Positions 51,448 to 61,700 of a DNA stretch of 64,000 nt are shown here, one piece after another. The position numbers and the translations under genes were made by a program. The notes below the pieces were generated by a model that worked only from the letters and a program-made list of their open reading frames with translations, ran no database searches and had not been told where the DNA came from. Origin of the DNA: an uncultured Ruminococcus sp. (GTDB lineage Bacteria > Bacillota > Clostridia > Oscillospirales > Ruminococcaceae). Positions within the stretch are counted from its first letter, which is position 1. Each line of letters opens with the position of its first letter. Location of the stretch: contig CAJTYV010000014.1 of assembly GCA_910584195.1 (NCBI GenBank), forward strand, positions 1 to 64,000, in the 5' to 3' direction.

Positions 51448-53515
51448 TGACAGCAGATATAACTTCTGTCAGTAAATTTGCAGGAAGCTGCTCATATCTT
51501 AGAAATTCAAAAGTAAAGCTGCCCATTCCTCTTGTTACCTGACGAAGATACATCGCAAAATCATGCATTTCTCTCATTGGAACTTCGGCAATTATACAGG
51601 TAACGCCATGAGTAACAGGCTCCATACCAAGTACCCTGCCTCTCCTCTTATTTAATTCTCCCATAATATCGCCTGTGTTTTCATCGGGAGCTTTTACTCT
51701 GAGTTCGCCGATAGGCTCAAGCATTACAGGATCTGCCTGACGCAAACCCTCTTTATAAGCAATTGAAGCAGCCGTTTTGAATGCCATTTCAGAAGAATCC
51801 ACGGGATGATAAGAACCGTCTACCAATATTGCTTTAAGACCCACAACAGGACAGCCTGCAAGTACGCCTTTCTTGACCGAATCCTCCAGACCTTTCTGAA
51901 CTGCCGGGAAGTAATTCTTAGGCACTGCACCTCCGAAAACTCTTTCCTCAAAAACCAAAGTGTCGCTTACGCAAGGTTCAAATTCTATCCATACATGACC
52001 GTACTGTCCATGACCTCCTGACTGTTTCTTGTGCTTGCCCTCAACCTTTACCTTTTTGCGTATGGTCTCCTTATATGCAATTTTAGGTACAGTAAGTCTG
52101 ATGTCAGCGCCGAATTTAGCTTTAACCTTCGCTGCCGCAACTTCAAGATGCTGCTCACCGAGACCGCTGAGTATCTGCTCCTTGGTGCTTTCATCCTGAA
52201 TATACGTAAGAGTGGGGTCTTCCTCTGTAATTCGCTGCATACTTGCTGAAATCTTCGCTTCGTCACCCTGAGCTTTTGCTTTTACAGCCATGGAGTAGCA
52301 TGTATTCGGAAACTCCATTGCAGGAAATTCCAATATTCTTGAAACATCTGACAGCGTATCGCCTGTGTTGGCGGAAATTTTTATTGCCGCAACGATTTCT
52401 CCGGCAGATGCTATGGATATTTCGGTTTGTTTTTTTCCGCAAAGGCTCATAAGCTTACCTATTTTTTCCGAGCTGCCTGTAGACGAATTAACTGCCTCGC
52501 TGTTTGCGGAAAGCTTACCCGAAATAACTTTGATAAGTGACATTTTCCCTACGAACGGGTCGGCAACTGTTTTGAATACAAACGCCGAAAGAGGATCATC
52601 GGCAGAACAGTCTACCCCTACAACGTCTTTCGAAGGAGTATAAGCTTCCGCTGAATATACCTCGGTAGGATTCGGAAGAAGCAGTTCTATTTCCTTGAAA
52701 AGCATGTCGATTCCGGTAAGCTCGGCAGCAGAAGTACATACAACAGGAGTAATGATTCCTCTGTTCATTCCATCGTGAATGCCGTCAATCAACTCTTTTT
52801 GGGTGAAAGGCTCTCCTTCAAAAAACTTCTCCATAAGCTCATCGGAGGTTTCTGCCACCGCCTCGGAAACAGCGGCTAAAAGACCTTCGATACGATACTC
52901 GAATTTTTCGGATATTTCAGCTGTCGGCATATCCGTCTCCACTGCATTTCCCTTACCGTCATATTTATATGCCTTCATTTCTATAAGATTAACATATGAA
53001 ACTATTTGACCTTCGCTGATAACAGGAACTACAACAGGACACACGGTAGGGCCGAAAACCGTTTTCAAATCTGTGAGAACATTGAAAAAGTTAGCGTCTT
53101 TATCGTCTATCTTTGTTACCACAAACATTTTAGACTTTCCTTGCTTTACAGCCTCATCGTAAGCTTTTCGCGTTCCTACCTTGACTCCCGATTTTGCCGA
53201 AACCGTTATCATTACGGTATCAGCAGCACGTATGCCCTCGATCATCTCTCCGGCAAAATCGAAAAGCCCCGGAGTATCAAGAATATTTATCACATTATCA
53301 TTATACTTAAACGAAGCAAGAGAAGTGCCTATTGATATGCCTCTCTTTATCTCCTCGGGATCATAATCGCATACAGTCGTACCCTCTGAAATTTTACCGA
53401 GACGATCGGATGCTCCTGCTTTATACAGCAATGCTTCAGCAAGTGAAGTTTTACCTGAACCGTTATGTCCTGCAAATGCAATATTTCTTATTTTGGTTAC
53501 ATCATAGTTGCTCAT
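51431..53515 (-). CDS. Elongation factor G-like translational GTPase
   Basis: A five-domain EF-G homologue of 694 residues. The G domain has AFAGHNGSGKTSLAEAL (G1, diverged from the usual AHIDAGKTT), DTPGLFDF (G3) and VTKID (G4, instead of NKxD); domains II-V are complete through GMGSFTFEF near the end. This divergence fits the EF-G2-like group rather than the main translocase, so I withhold fusA. GAGGAA precedes the start. The beta-helix gene overlaps its end, although the two functions look unrelated. Confidence 0.9.
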   Translation of the reverse strand: MSNYDVTKIRNIAFAGHNGSGKTSLAEALLYKAGASDRLGKISEGTTVCDYDPEEIKRGISIGTSLASFKYNDNVINILDTPGLFDFAGEMIEGIRAADTVMITVSAKSGVKVGTRKAYDEAVKQGKSKMFVVTKIDDKDANFFNVLTDLKTVFGPTVCPVVVPVISEGQIVSYVNLIEMKAYKYDGKGNAVETDMPTAEISEKFEYRIEGLLAAVSEAVAETSDELMEKFFEGEPFTQKELIDGIHDGMNRGIITPVVCTSAAELTGIDMLFKEIELLLPNPTEVYSAEAYTPSKDVVGVDCSADDPLSAFVFKTVADPFVGKMSLIKVISGKLSANSEAVNSSTGSSEKIGKLMSLCGKKQTEISIASAGEIVAAIKISANTGDTLSDVSRILEFPAMEFPNTCYSMAVKAKAQGDEAKISASMQRITEEDPTLTYIQDESTKEQILSGLGEQHLEVAAAKVKAKFGADIRLTVPKIAYKETIRKKVKVEGKHKKQSGGHGQYGHVWIEFEPCVSDTLVFEERVFGGAVPKNYFPAVQKGLEDSVKKGVLAGCPVVGLKAILVDGSYHPVDSSEMAFKTAASIAYKEGLRQADPVMLEPIGELRVKAPDENTGDIMGELNKRRGRVLGMEPVTHGVTCIIAEVPMREMHDFAMYLRQVTRGMGSFTFEFLRYEQLPANLLTEVISAVNVYEK

Positions 53516-53609
53516 GTTCTATTCCTCCAAAGTGGATTTTAACTAATTTGAACACACTGTTTCGGCGGTAAGCCAAAATCAGCAGGTACAGATGTTATGT
53601 ACATCTATA

Positions 53610-53638
53610 ATTATATAACAAAAGTAAATAAATTGCAA
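53610..53638 (-). promoter_or_regulatory. Promoter of the EF-G-like gene
   Basis: Minus-strand TTGCAA (53633-53638), 17-bp spacer, TATAAT (53610-53615). The leader contains a small AGATGT/ACATCT hairpin. Confidence 0.78.
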
Positions 53639-53661
53639 TACTTTCTTAAATTTTCTACATT

Positions 53662-55206
53662 TCATATTACTTTTGGCACGCTAATTTGGTTATCCTGCAC
53701 AAAGAGACTGTGCTTTTTTTGTCTTTTTGGAGTAAGTATAGAAGAAATGATATATATTCCTCCGTAAGCAATTATCCATAGCAAAATAAAAAATATCATT
53801 GAAAAAATATTGCTGCCGCCTATATTCAAAAATTTGCAGACAAGTTCAGCAAATGACATGGTAAGAATCGAATAAACTATCGGCGAAGCTGCCATTGATA
53901 AAGGCCGGAATCGTACTCCCGTATGTTTTAAAAGCTTCACAAGCCGTAATACGTTTCCCAAAACGTTACTTGCATAGTATGAAACAGCTATCCCCGCAAA
54001 GCCAAAACGTGGTACAAATATCAAAACAATTGATATTCTTATAACATACTCTATAAGATAATTCAGCGATGAAAACGCCTGAAGTCCCATGCCTTTTATC
54101 ATGGCCTCCAAAACTATTTCCATGTATATAAACGGAACTACCGGCGCTATGGCGGAAATCATTCCGCCGCCCTGTTCTCCGCCGCCCAAAAGATCGCCTA
54201 TCGGTCTGCCGAACCTTATCAGAACTGCCGATGCAAAAATCCCATATATCATTGTATATCGTATCAGGCGTGATGTTATACTTTGAATTCGTTCTCTGTT
54301 ACCCGAAGCGGAAGCTCTCGCAGATTCCGTAACTATCATACCGGAAAGCGAGCACAGTACTACAGACGGAAAAAACAGCGTTGGAATAACGATTGCTTCA
54401 AATATACCGAAAAGCGCAAGAGCTTGTTCCATAGAGTCTCCATACTGTCGAAGACAAATAGGAACAAGTGCGTCATTTGCGCTGCTGAGAACCGCAGTAA
54501 GTATTCCTCCGCCCATTATCGGAAAAGCAAAGGCAGCGTAATCACGGAAACTCAGCGTTCCGCAGTTTCGGCTTTTCATATGATTCTTAGCAAATAATAT
54601 AAGCATAAAAATCAGCGATGCAATATTTCCCGCTATTATGGAAATCACCATTATTCTGCATACAGTACCCTGAGTATGAACAGGCGAAAGCAAAGTCATG
54701 ATTACAATAACCGCCGATTTAACACCAAATTCCAATATATCGCCGGCAGCGGCAGCAGAAGCCTTTCTGCATGCGTTGAAATATCCTTTCAGACAGCACG
54801 AAACAGCTCCCGAAATAAGCGCCGCCGGCATTAGTCTTATTGATGAAACGACCGCAGTTTCTCCAAAAAAACCTTCTCCGATCGGTCGGGCAAAAATTAT
54901 CAGTACCGTTGATACAGCGATACTCAGCATCATACACAGACTTATACCGTGAAACAGTATGCGGTTGGGATTACCACCCTTTTTGCCTAATTCCTCAGAT
55001 ATAAGACGACTGGTACAAAGAAATGCGTTGCCGTTTGAAATTATCCCCGCAAGTCCAAGAAAAGACCCCATAAGAGAAAAGATCCCTATAGCAGACGCTC
55101 CCAATCGGCGTGTAATAAATCCGTTCAGCAGCAGTGATGCGGAATCAAGAGTCAGCTGCATCAGCGTAAGCAGTATCGTATCTCTTATAATTTTATTTTT
55201 CAGCAT
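53662..55206 (-). CDS. SpoVB/MATE-like oligosaccharide flippase
   Basis: A membrane transporter of 514 residues with about 12-14 hydrophobic helices, beginning MLKNKIIRDTILLTLMQLTL and carrying the family pattern RRLGASAIGIFSLMGSFLGL. Members of the MVF/SpoVB group flip lipid-linked sugars during wall or spore-cortex synthesis; the precise substrate is unknown. ACGGAGGAAA precedes the start. It stands between the terminator of the MurT/GatD operon and the EF-G-like gene. Confidence 0.85.
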   Translation of the reverse strand: MLKNKIIRDTILLTLMQLTLDSASLLLNGFITRRLGASAIGIFSLMGSFLGLAGIISNGNAFLCTSRLISEELGKKGGNPNRILFHGISLCMMLSIAVSTVLIIFARPIGEGFFGETAVVSSIRLMPAALISGAVSCCLKGYFNACRKASAAAAGDILEFGVKSAVIVIMTLLSPVHTQGTVCRIMVISIIAGNIASLIFMLILFAKNHMKSRNCGTLSFRDYAAFAFPIMGGGILTAVLSSANDALVPICLRQYGDSMEQALALFGIFEAIVIPTLFFPSVVLCSLSGMIVTESARASASGNRERIQSITSRLIRYTMIYGIFASAVLIRFGRPIGDLLGGGEQGGGMISAIAPVVPFIYMEIVLEAMIKGMGLQAFSSLNYLIEYVIRISIVLIFVPRFGFAGIAVSYYASNVLGNVLRLVKLLKHTGVRFRPLSMAASPIVYSILTMSFAELVCKFLNIGGSNIFSMIFFILLWIIAYGGIYIISSILTPKRQKKHSLFVQDNQISVPKVI

Positions 55207-55275
55207 ATATGTTTCCTCCGTGATTCATCATTATATAATATGACGAATAATTCAGTTTAATGCTGAAATATATTT

Positions 55276-55313
55276 AAACCGCACAAAGCCTACCTAACGG
55301 CTCAGTGCGGTTT
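55276..55313 (-). terminator. Terminator of the helicase-murT-gatD-lysozyme operon
   Basis: AAACCGCAC (55276-55284) pairs with GTGCGGTTT (55305-55313), with an inner AGCC/GGCT helix. Confidence 0.82.
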
Positions 55314-55348
55314 GGAACGTGTATTCATAAAATACACAAGCTCTGAAA

Positions 55349-56659
55349 TTATACAGGCATATCGTTCAAACGAATATTCATGTCAACATCTCCGTCGATA
55401 CCTTCAATGCGACCGTATGCACTTGCCTGCCATATGGAGAATTCACCGTCATAATCGGTTTCGTCAACGTAATGCGCAAGCCACACGGTACGATTTTTCT
55501 TATTATCCCAAAAATTATTAAGAAAGTTTTTACTGCTGTAAAGCATTCCGCTGTAGCCGTTCTTTTCAAGCTCGTCGCAGAAAGCTTCAAATATTTCGTT
55601 CAGATCACGTATATTCATGCCGTATTTCTGAAATTGTCCCCATTCTTCCCAGTCGAAAGCAACAGGATAATCAAGCTGACGTCCGTCAAGCTGTTCAATT
55701 ATCCAGCGTGCCTGCTCCCTTGCCTTTTTCTCTGTATTTGCAGTCGTATAGAAATAAACTCCAATATCAAGTCCGGCTGCGGATGCATTTTCCATATTTC
55801 GGTCATAGTAATCGTCTTTTTTTATTTCACTGTAACAGTAACCCATACGCATAATTACAAACTCGCAGCCCTGTTCTTTTACCTTTTCATAGTCAACATT
55901 GGTCTGCCAGGCTGAAACGTCTATTCCATAGCTGACATTTTCATAGCAGTAATAATCCATAAAATCACTGAAATTTACTCTTGTATTATTATCCTCCGGA
56001 ACAGGGATTTCGCTTACCACAAAAACGTCCATATCCCAGCTCGTACTGTTTCCGGAACTGTCCGTCACGGTAGCCGTTATGGGATATGCGCCGTATTCTG
56101 ACGTATTGACCTCCCCCGTATAACTAAGTTCGGGAGAGCGGTCATAATTGTCCGCATACCCGACTATGGAACTCAGATCAAACGGCTCGTCAATAATAGT
56201 ATAAGGACTCCATCCCATATTCAGAATGATCGGCTGAGTTGTATCTGAGACATTATAGGTAATTTCTTTTTCATACGAAATACCTTCATAATCAAAAGAA
56301 ATATTTACGGAACATTCTCCCAATTCATCGGTTTTAATTTTCTTTTCAGGTTCGGTAAGTTCGGCATTCGTATTAGTAATGAGTTCAGCCACAGACATGT
56401 TCTCATAAACCTCGACATTGTCTGTCGTTTCAAAAAACACCTCATCGGGTATGTTCTTGCCGGCTTTCTTTTTCTCTTTCGTTGTTACCTCAGCCGTCTC
56501 CGATGCAGATTCTGTTTTAACATCCATTGTATGATTTGACGTCTGAACAGATTCAGTATCAACCTCTCGGGAACTGTCAACATCTCTTCCGACTTTTTCT
56601 CCGCAGGCTGTCAGTAAAAATATTGCCGTTAATAATATTGTTCCAGATATTTTCTTCAT
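55349..56659 (-). CDS. GH25 lysozyme lipoprotein
   Basis: A cell-surface muramidase of 436 residues. The signal peptide ends in a lipobox (FLLTACGEK). Next is a Ser/Thr/Glu-rich linker, then Ig-like or cadherin-like beta domains (about 85-220, with DNYDRSPELSYTGEV and VTDSSGNSTSWDMDV). The C-terminal GH25 domain (about 235-436) has YGIDVSAWQ and the catalytic VAFDWEEWG. It cuts the MurNAc-GlcNAc bond of peptidoglycan. AAGGAG precedes the start. It lies 9 bp after gatD, so it is co-expressed with wall-modifying enzymes and may act in remodelling. Confidence 0.92.
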   Translation of the reverse strand: MKKISGTILLTAIFLLTACGEKVGRDVDSSREVDTESVQTSNHTMDVKTESASETAEVTTKEKKKAGKNIPDEVFFETTDNVEVYENMSVAELITNTNAELTEPEKKIKTDELGECSVNISFDYEGISYEKEITYNVSDTTQPIILNMGWSPYTIIDEPFDLSSIVGYADNYDRSPELSYTGEVNTSEYGAYPITATVTDSSGNSTSWDMDVFVVSEIPVPEDNNTRVNFSDFMDYYCYENVSYGIDVSAWQTNVDYEKVKEQGCEFVIMRMGYCYSEIKKDDYYDRNMENASAAGLDIGVYFYTTANTEKKAREQARWIIEQLDGRQLDYPVAFDWEEWGQFQKYGMNIRDLNEIFEAFCDELEKNGYSGMLYSSKNFLNNFWDNKKNRTVWLAHYVDETDYDGEFSIWQASAYGRIEGIDGDVDMNIRLNDMPV

Positions 56660-56668
56660 GATGTCTCC

Positions 56669-57412
56669 TTATTTATTTAATAATCTGTCTATCATCACCT
56701 GACGGCAATCTTTTTCGAGAGCATCGTCAAGTTCTTTAAGAACAACTTTTTCATTTGAATCCCTATTCAGGCAATATTTTATAATATAATCCGATATTTC
56801 GGGATTTTTTGCAAGACAAGGACCGTGCATATACGTTGCTATTACGTTTTCTTCAAAATATCCCTCATAGGAACTTTTAGTGCAGTTTCCGTGTCCGTAA
56901 AGTACGCTGCCGAGAGGAGTTTTAACGCCATGCGTCTGTCCGCCGTGATTCTCAAATCCTAATATATCTACGGTTTTTCCCATAAACTCCGTCCTTATGA
57001 TAACATTTCCTATACATCGTTTCCTGCGGTTCGGCTCTGCTATAGTATAATAATCAAATAAACCGAGTCCCGGTATATCCACGCCGTCAGCATCTCGGTA
57101 ATATTTTCCCAAAAGCTGATAACCTCCGCATATCAGGAACAAAAACGTACCTTTTTTATAGGCTGACTTAATATCGTCTCCGCATTTTTGAAGATCCTCG
57201 GAAATGTGCTGCTGTTCCAAATCCGCTCCGCCTCCGATGTAAATAAGGTCGTATGACGAAAAATCAGGCTTTTCAGAATCAATAGAATACTTGTCTATAA
57301 TACATTCAATATTCCGCATTTTACAACGATAGGAAATGATCTCCATGTTTCCGCTGTCGCCGTATAGATCAAGCATATCGGCATACATATGAAGAATTTT
57401 TATTTTATTCAT
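56669..57412 (-). CDS. gatD: Lipid II isoglutaminyl synthase, glutamine amidotransferase subunit
   Basis: Supplies ammonia from glutamine to MurT, which amidates the D-Glu of lipid II. The protein of about 247 residues begins KIKILHMYADMLDLYGDSGN and has a CobQ/type-1-like glutaminase core with the nucleophile Cys in FLICGGYQLLGKYY and a late His in TYMHGPCLAKNPE. The start at 57412 follows GGAGGTAAGC and overlaps the murT stop by 8 bp, the expected coupling of the two subunits. Confidence 0.93.
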   Translation of the reverse strand: MNKIKILHMYADMLDLYGDSGNMEIISYRCKMRNIECIIDKYSIDSEKPDFSSYDLIYIGGGADLEQQHISEDLQKCGDDIKSAYKKGTFLFLICGGYQLLGKYYRDADGVDIPGLGLFDYYTIAEPNRRKRCIGNVIIRTEFMGKTVDILGFENHGGQTHGVKTPLGSVLYGHGNCTKSSYEGYFEENVIATYMHGPCLAKNPEISDYIIKYCLNRDSNEKVVLKELDDALEKDCRQVMIDRLLNK

Positions 57413-58766
57413 GCTTACCTCCATGCTTTTCAATGTACCGCTTCAATGCCGAACGAGTCGGCTGAACGGCAGTATAATTGGCTATTACAAACTTTCTTCC
57501 GCAAACAGACGCAAGCTCTGCAACCGCATCGTCAAGTTCGGGAAGAACAACGATATTTTCCGCAGGATACCCAGAACATTTTATACGTACTGCAATATCG
57601 TACGCCCGAGTACCCGAAGCAATAACTCTTGCAACACGCTCGAAAACACTGAAATTTATATCCCATATCCATGATACGTCCAATCCGTCCGCAACATTAT
57701 CGTTAAGAACAAACAGCAGCTCTTTTTCACCCTGCATCTCGTTCATGACACGAAGCGTCATATTTGCGCCAACCGGGTTTTTGGCAAGATTCAGAGTTGC
57801 CTTGCAATTTCCGAGCATAAAAGTCTCCATACGTCCGTTATTAACGGTATATTCGGAAATAACGCTGTCCGTAACCTTTTGTTCGATACGATAAAGTTTG
57901 GCAATTGCCGCAACTGCCGTCATGTTATATATGTTGTAAATGCTGTTCAGTTTAGGTGAATATTCGTGACCGTCAGTTGTGAATACAGGCTTTTCAAGGT
58001 CAATATTTTCCGCAGTAATATATGGAATAAAATCCCCGAAACCGCACTTGCCGCATCTGAATTTTCCGATGTGTGAATACTGATAATATTCGTACTCAAG
58101 AGGTTCGCCGCAAAACGGGCAAAAACGTCCTTCAGAAGCTTCAAAAATAGATTTTGTTGCAAAAGCATACGGCTTTGCGTGAAAATACTTCACATTTTTA
58201 TTATTGGGGTTTGCCATTCCGAGACGGGCGGTATTCGGATCGTCTCCATTTAAAATCAGATTGCCCTCAAAGGTTTTACAAAATCCGTTTATCTTCTGTA
58301 TAAGCGTTTCCATTTCACCGTTTCTGTCAAGCTGATCACGGAAAAAATTAAGAACTACCAATGTTTCAAGCTTAAGCTGTGAATATACCACGGGAACGTG
58401 GCTTTCATCCGTTTCCAGAATAAGATAATCTGCGTTCACCTTTCCTGTGCAGCTACAATTACGCAGAAGAAGCGAGCATATTCCGGTATCGAGATTATTT
58501 CCTTCTTTGTTGATTATTATTTTTTTTCCGCTCTTCTCAAAAAGCTGTGCAATACAATTGGTTACGGAAGTTTTGCCGTTAGTTCCGGTAACTGCGATTA
58601 TAGGACAGTCAACGCTGAACATTTTACAGCATTTACCGCCTGTAAGATGCCACAGGATTATGCCCGGAAGGTTGCCTGCATTACGCTTGAAAAGCCGCAG
58701 TACCGATACTATAAGCTTGCCGATAATTATTAAGATACTGTTCAATTCTTTCTCCTTATTTTTCAT
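57405..58766 (-). CDS. murT: Lipid II isoglutaminyl synthase, Mur ligase subunit
   Basis: The ATP-dependent subunit that amidates D-isoglutamate in lipid II. The 453-residue protein has the Mur ligase P-loop ITGTNGKTSVTNCIA, ETDESHVP, a characteristic zinc-ribbon insertion (CPFCGEPL and CGKCGFGD) and the C-terminal MurT domain (NLAKNPVGANMTL). The ATG at 58766 overlaps the helicase stop by 11 bp. A TTG at 58745 with AAGGAG at good spacing is an alternative start that removes seven residues. Either way it is coupled to the helicase. Confidence 0.94.
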   Translation of the reverse strand: MKNKEKELNSILIIIGKLIVSVLRLFKRNAGNLPGIILWHLTGGKCCKMFSVDCPIIAVTGTNGKTSVTNCIAQLFEKSGKKIIINKEGNNLDTGICSLLLRNCSCTGKVNADYLILETDESHVPVVYSQLKLETLVVLNFFRDQLDRNGEMETLIQKINGFCKTFEGNLILNGDDPNTARLGMANPNNKNVKYFHAKPYAFATKSIFEASEGRFCPFCGEPLEYEYYQYSHIGKFRCGKCGFGDFIPYITAENIDLEKPVFTTDGHEYSPKLNSIYNIYNMTAVAAIAKLYRIEQKVTDSVISEYTVNNGRMETFMLGNCKATLNLAKNPVGANMTLRVMNEMQGEKELLFVLNDNVADGLDVSWIWDINFSVFERVARVIASGTRAYDIAVRIKCSGYPAENIVVLPELDDAVAELASVCGRKFVIANYTAVQPTRSALKRYIEKHGGKHE

Positions 58767-61700
58767 TAAGAATGCTTTTTATTCTGTTTTCTATGCGTTC
58801 TATGACCTTTTCCTTATTGTCAAGCCAATCGAGGATATGAATATTCATTGTCTCCCATCCAAGACCGCGAAGCACAGAATGCTGGGAAATATACCTGTCC
58901 TCTGCCGTAGAACTTTTAAAATTGGATTTTATTCCGCAGAATATTCCAAGAATATATTTGTTAGGATCAGAAGGATCGGCTACCGCTATATCGATTTTAA
59001 AATCAGAACAGCCGACCGAGCAGTCTGCGGAATATCCGCGTCTTTCCAGTTCTGCCGCTGCAAGCTTTTCAAATCCTTCCGCCGTTACTCGTGAAGCTCC
59101 TGCCTTTACGGCAAGTCCTCCTCCCTGCTCCGCATATTTCAAGAAACCCTTCAGACCTTCAACGCCCTCGGAACGAGTTCCCGATAAATCTATCATATCC
59201 GATGTAATAACGGAAAATACAAGCATTCTTTTTCTCGCCCTTGAAATTGCAACGTTCAGTCTGCGCCAACCTCCGTCTCTGTTAAGAGGACCGAAGTTCA
59301 TCGAGATCTTTCCGTTTTTGTCCGGACCGTAACCTATCGAAAACATAATAACGTCTCGCTCGTCTCCCTGAATATTTTCAAGATTTTTTATGATAATAGG
59401 TTCGTACATTTCATCGGCAATTTTTTCAAGTTCCGGATTTTTCCTGTACGCTTCTTCAAGCAGATCATCTATAAGATTTTGCTGCGGCATACTGAATGTT
59501 ACAACTCCGATACTCTCCTTACGAAGTTCAGGGTCTTGCAAACGACGGACAATTTCATCCAGGATCGCCTGAGCTTCCGCTTTGTTGGTTCTGGAATTGC
59601 TCCTGTCATAAAAACCTTCGACAGCTATACGCGTTACCTTTGATATTCTGTTATCCGAAGACGGAAAAGTGTACAATTTGTTATCGTAATATTTAGCATT
59701 GCTGTAAGCGATCAGACTTTCGTGGCGCGACCGGTAATGCCAGAGAAGATGCTCACTCGGCATAGAAAGCGCAAGGCAGTCATCAAGGAGACTTTCCAAA
59801 TCTTCCTTTTCATAATTGTCCTCATCAATATGCGATGCCGAAAAGAAGCTTGTGGGAGGAAGCTGCTTCGGATCTCCTGCTATAATTACATTTTCTCCCC
59901 TTGATAATGCGCCTATAGCTTCGCATGTCGGAAGCTGCGATGCCTCGTCAAAAATAACGTAATCAAATTTTGGAGAAGCAGGATCTATGTATTGCGCTGC
60001 CGACATTGGACTCATAAGCATGACGGGACATAATTTTCTGATAAGTGTCGGTATGCTTTCAAAGAGCTTGCGGATAGATATTCCCCTTCCTCCGCTTTTT
60101 ATTGCCTTTTTGAGTATGCTAAGCTCAGGATCCGCATCATCGGAAGCAGGTATCTTAGCAGACAGCCTTGCAGTAAGTTCCTGTACAGTAAGACTGCGGA
60201 ATCTCTCCAATTCATTTCCGTATTTTCTGATAGTCTCTTCGAAAAGTGTACCCTGAAACTTATTCAAAACAGGATTTTCGGATATTGTCATTGCAACAAG
60301 TCCGCCAAACAAGTCACATTCAAACGCTTTAAGCATATCATTTGCAGAAACTCTGCCCTCAAGATAAGCTTCAGCGATATTTCCAATGCCATATGATTCA
60401 AGACGGCGGCAAATATCCATTATTCCCGTCCATTCCTTAAGCATGGATAAAGATGTAATAATTCTGTCAGCCTGCAAATCAGCCTCAGTCTGCCAATTTT
60501 CCGCTTCAAGGCTGTCAAGAGAAATTTTGAATTTCTCTGAAAGCTCAGAAATTATTTTCTTGAAAGAACTGTTGTCCGCAAAAATTTCCTCGGTTATTCC
60601 TCTTACTTCAGCCTTTGAGGATTCAGTTCCGTAATAATTAATTATCTGTTTGGAAATACTGTTTTTTTCCTCAACGGTAAAAGGAGCTTTCTTAAGCGCC
60701 TCTCTGAGAGATTCGGAAATTTTCACAGCCGTTTCTACTTTGTCCCAATTTGTTTTTTCTCCCATAATAAGCCCCTGAGCGCTATCGAACAAATCCAGAA
60801 CATCACTCGGAATATTTTTCACTTCATCTGTAAGAAATTTCAATCGGCTGAGTTTTCCGCAATATTCAACAAAATTACGCTTCGTAACCGTTTTCAGTTC
60901 CTTCGAATGAGAATTAAGTTCCTTTATAAGTCTGCCGGCGCGCATTAATTTAGGGATAAACCAACTGCACTGAGCTGATTTCCAGTCCGTCAAAGCCTTA
61001 CCGCTGTCATAAGTAAGAACCGATATTTCAAATTCAGCTAAAATTTCTGATTTAAGTAGCTTCTGCTCTATGCCGTTTTCTATAAGCTGCTTTACCGTTT
61101 CACTCAGACGTTCCCACGCGTCTCCTTGAATAATTTTTGATATTATATCGCCTTCGGAATATGCAATTTTTATCAGCTCTGTTTCCGCAGTATACTGAGC
61201 ATAGTTTATCCGTTTCACTCCCGAAAAATCAGAAAGCAGCTTTATTTCGTTATCCAAAGATCTAAGAGCGGATTTGAATTCTGTAAGCTTTTCCGCAAGC
61301 TTTGTTCTTAAATCGGGAGTATATTCTGCAAGCCGGCAGCACTTCAACGGCGTATTTACAACATCTCCGAAGCCTTGTCCCGCAGCTGTAAGATTTTCAA
61401 TTTCGCTGCGCCACAAACTGATTTTCTCAGCAGAGGCACTTTTGAGGACATTTTCCGAAAATACAAATTTTCCGCCGTATTCCGCGTTTTGTTCTGCTCT
61501 GATACCTGCATCGTACAATGATATTCCGTAATTACGCAGTTTGTGTATTTCCTCTGCTGTACAATTCAGCTTACGGCGAAGAACCGAAATTTTTTCAGCT
61601 TCATCGGCATACTCGGCAGGAGAAGCCTTTTTGCCTATGTTCAGCACTTCCTCAAACTGCTTCAAAACATCTCTTTTGCGCGATTTGTTCGAATGAAGCT

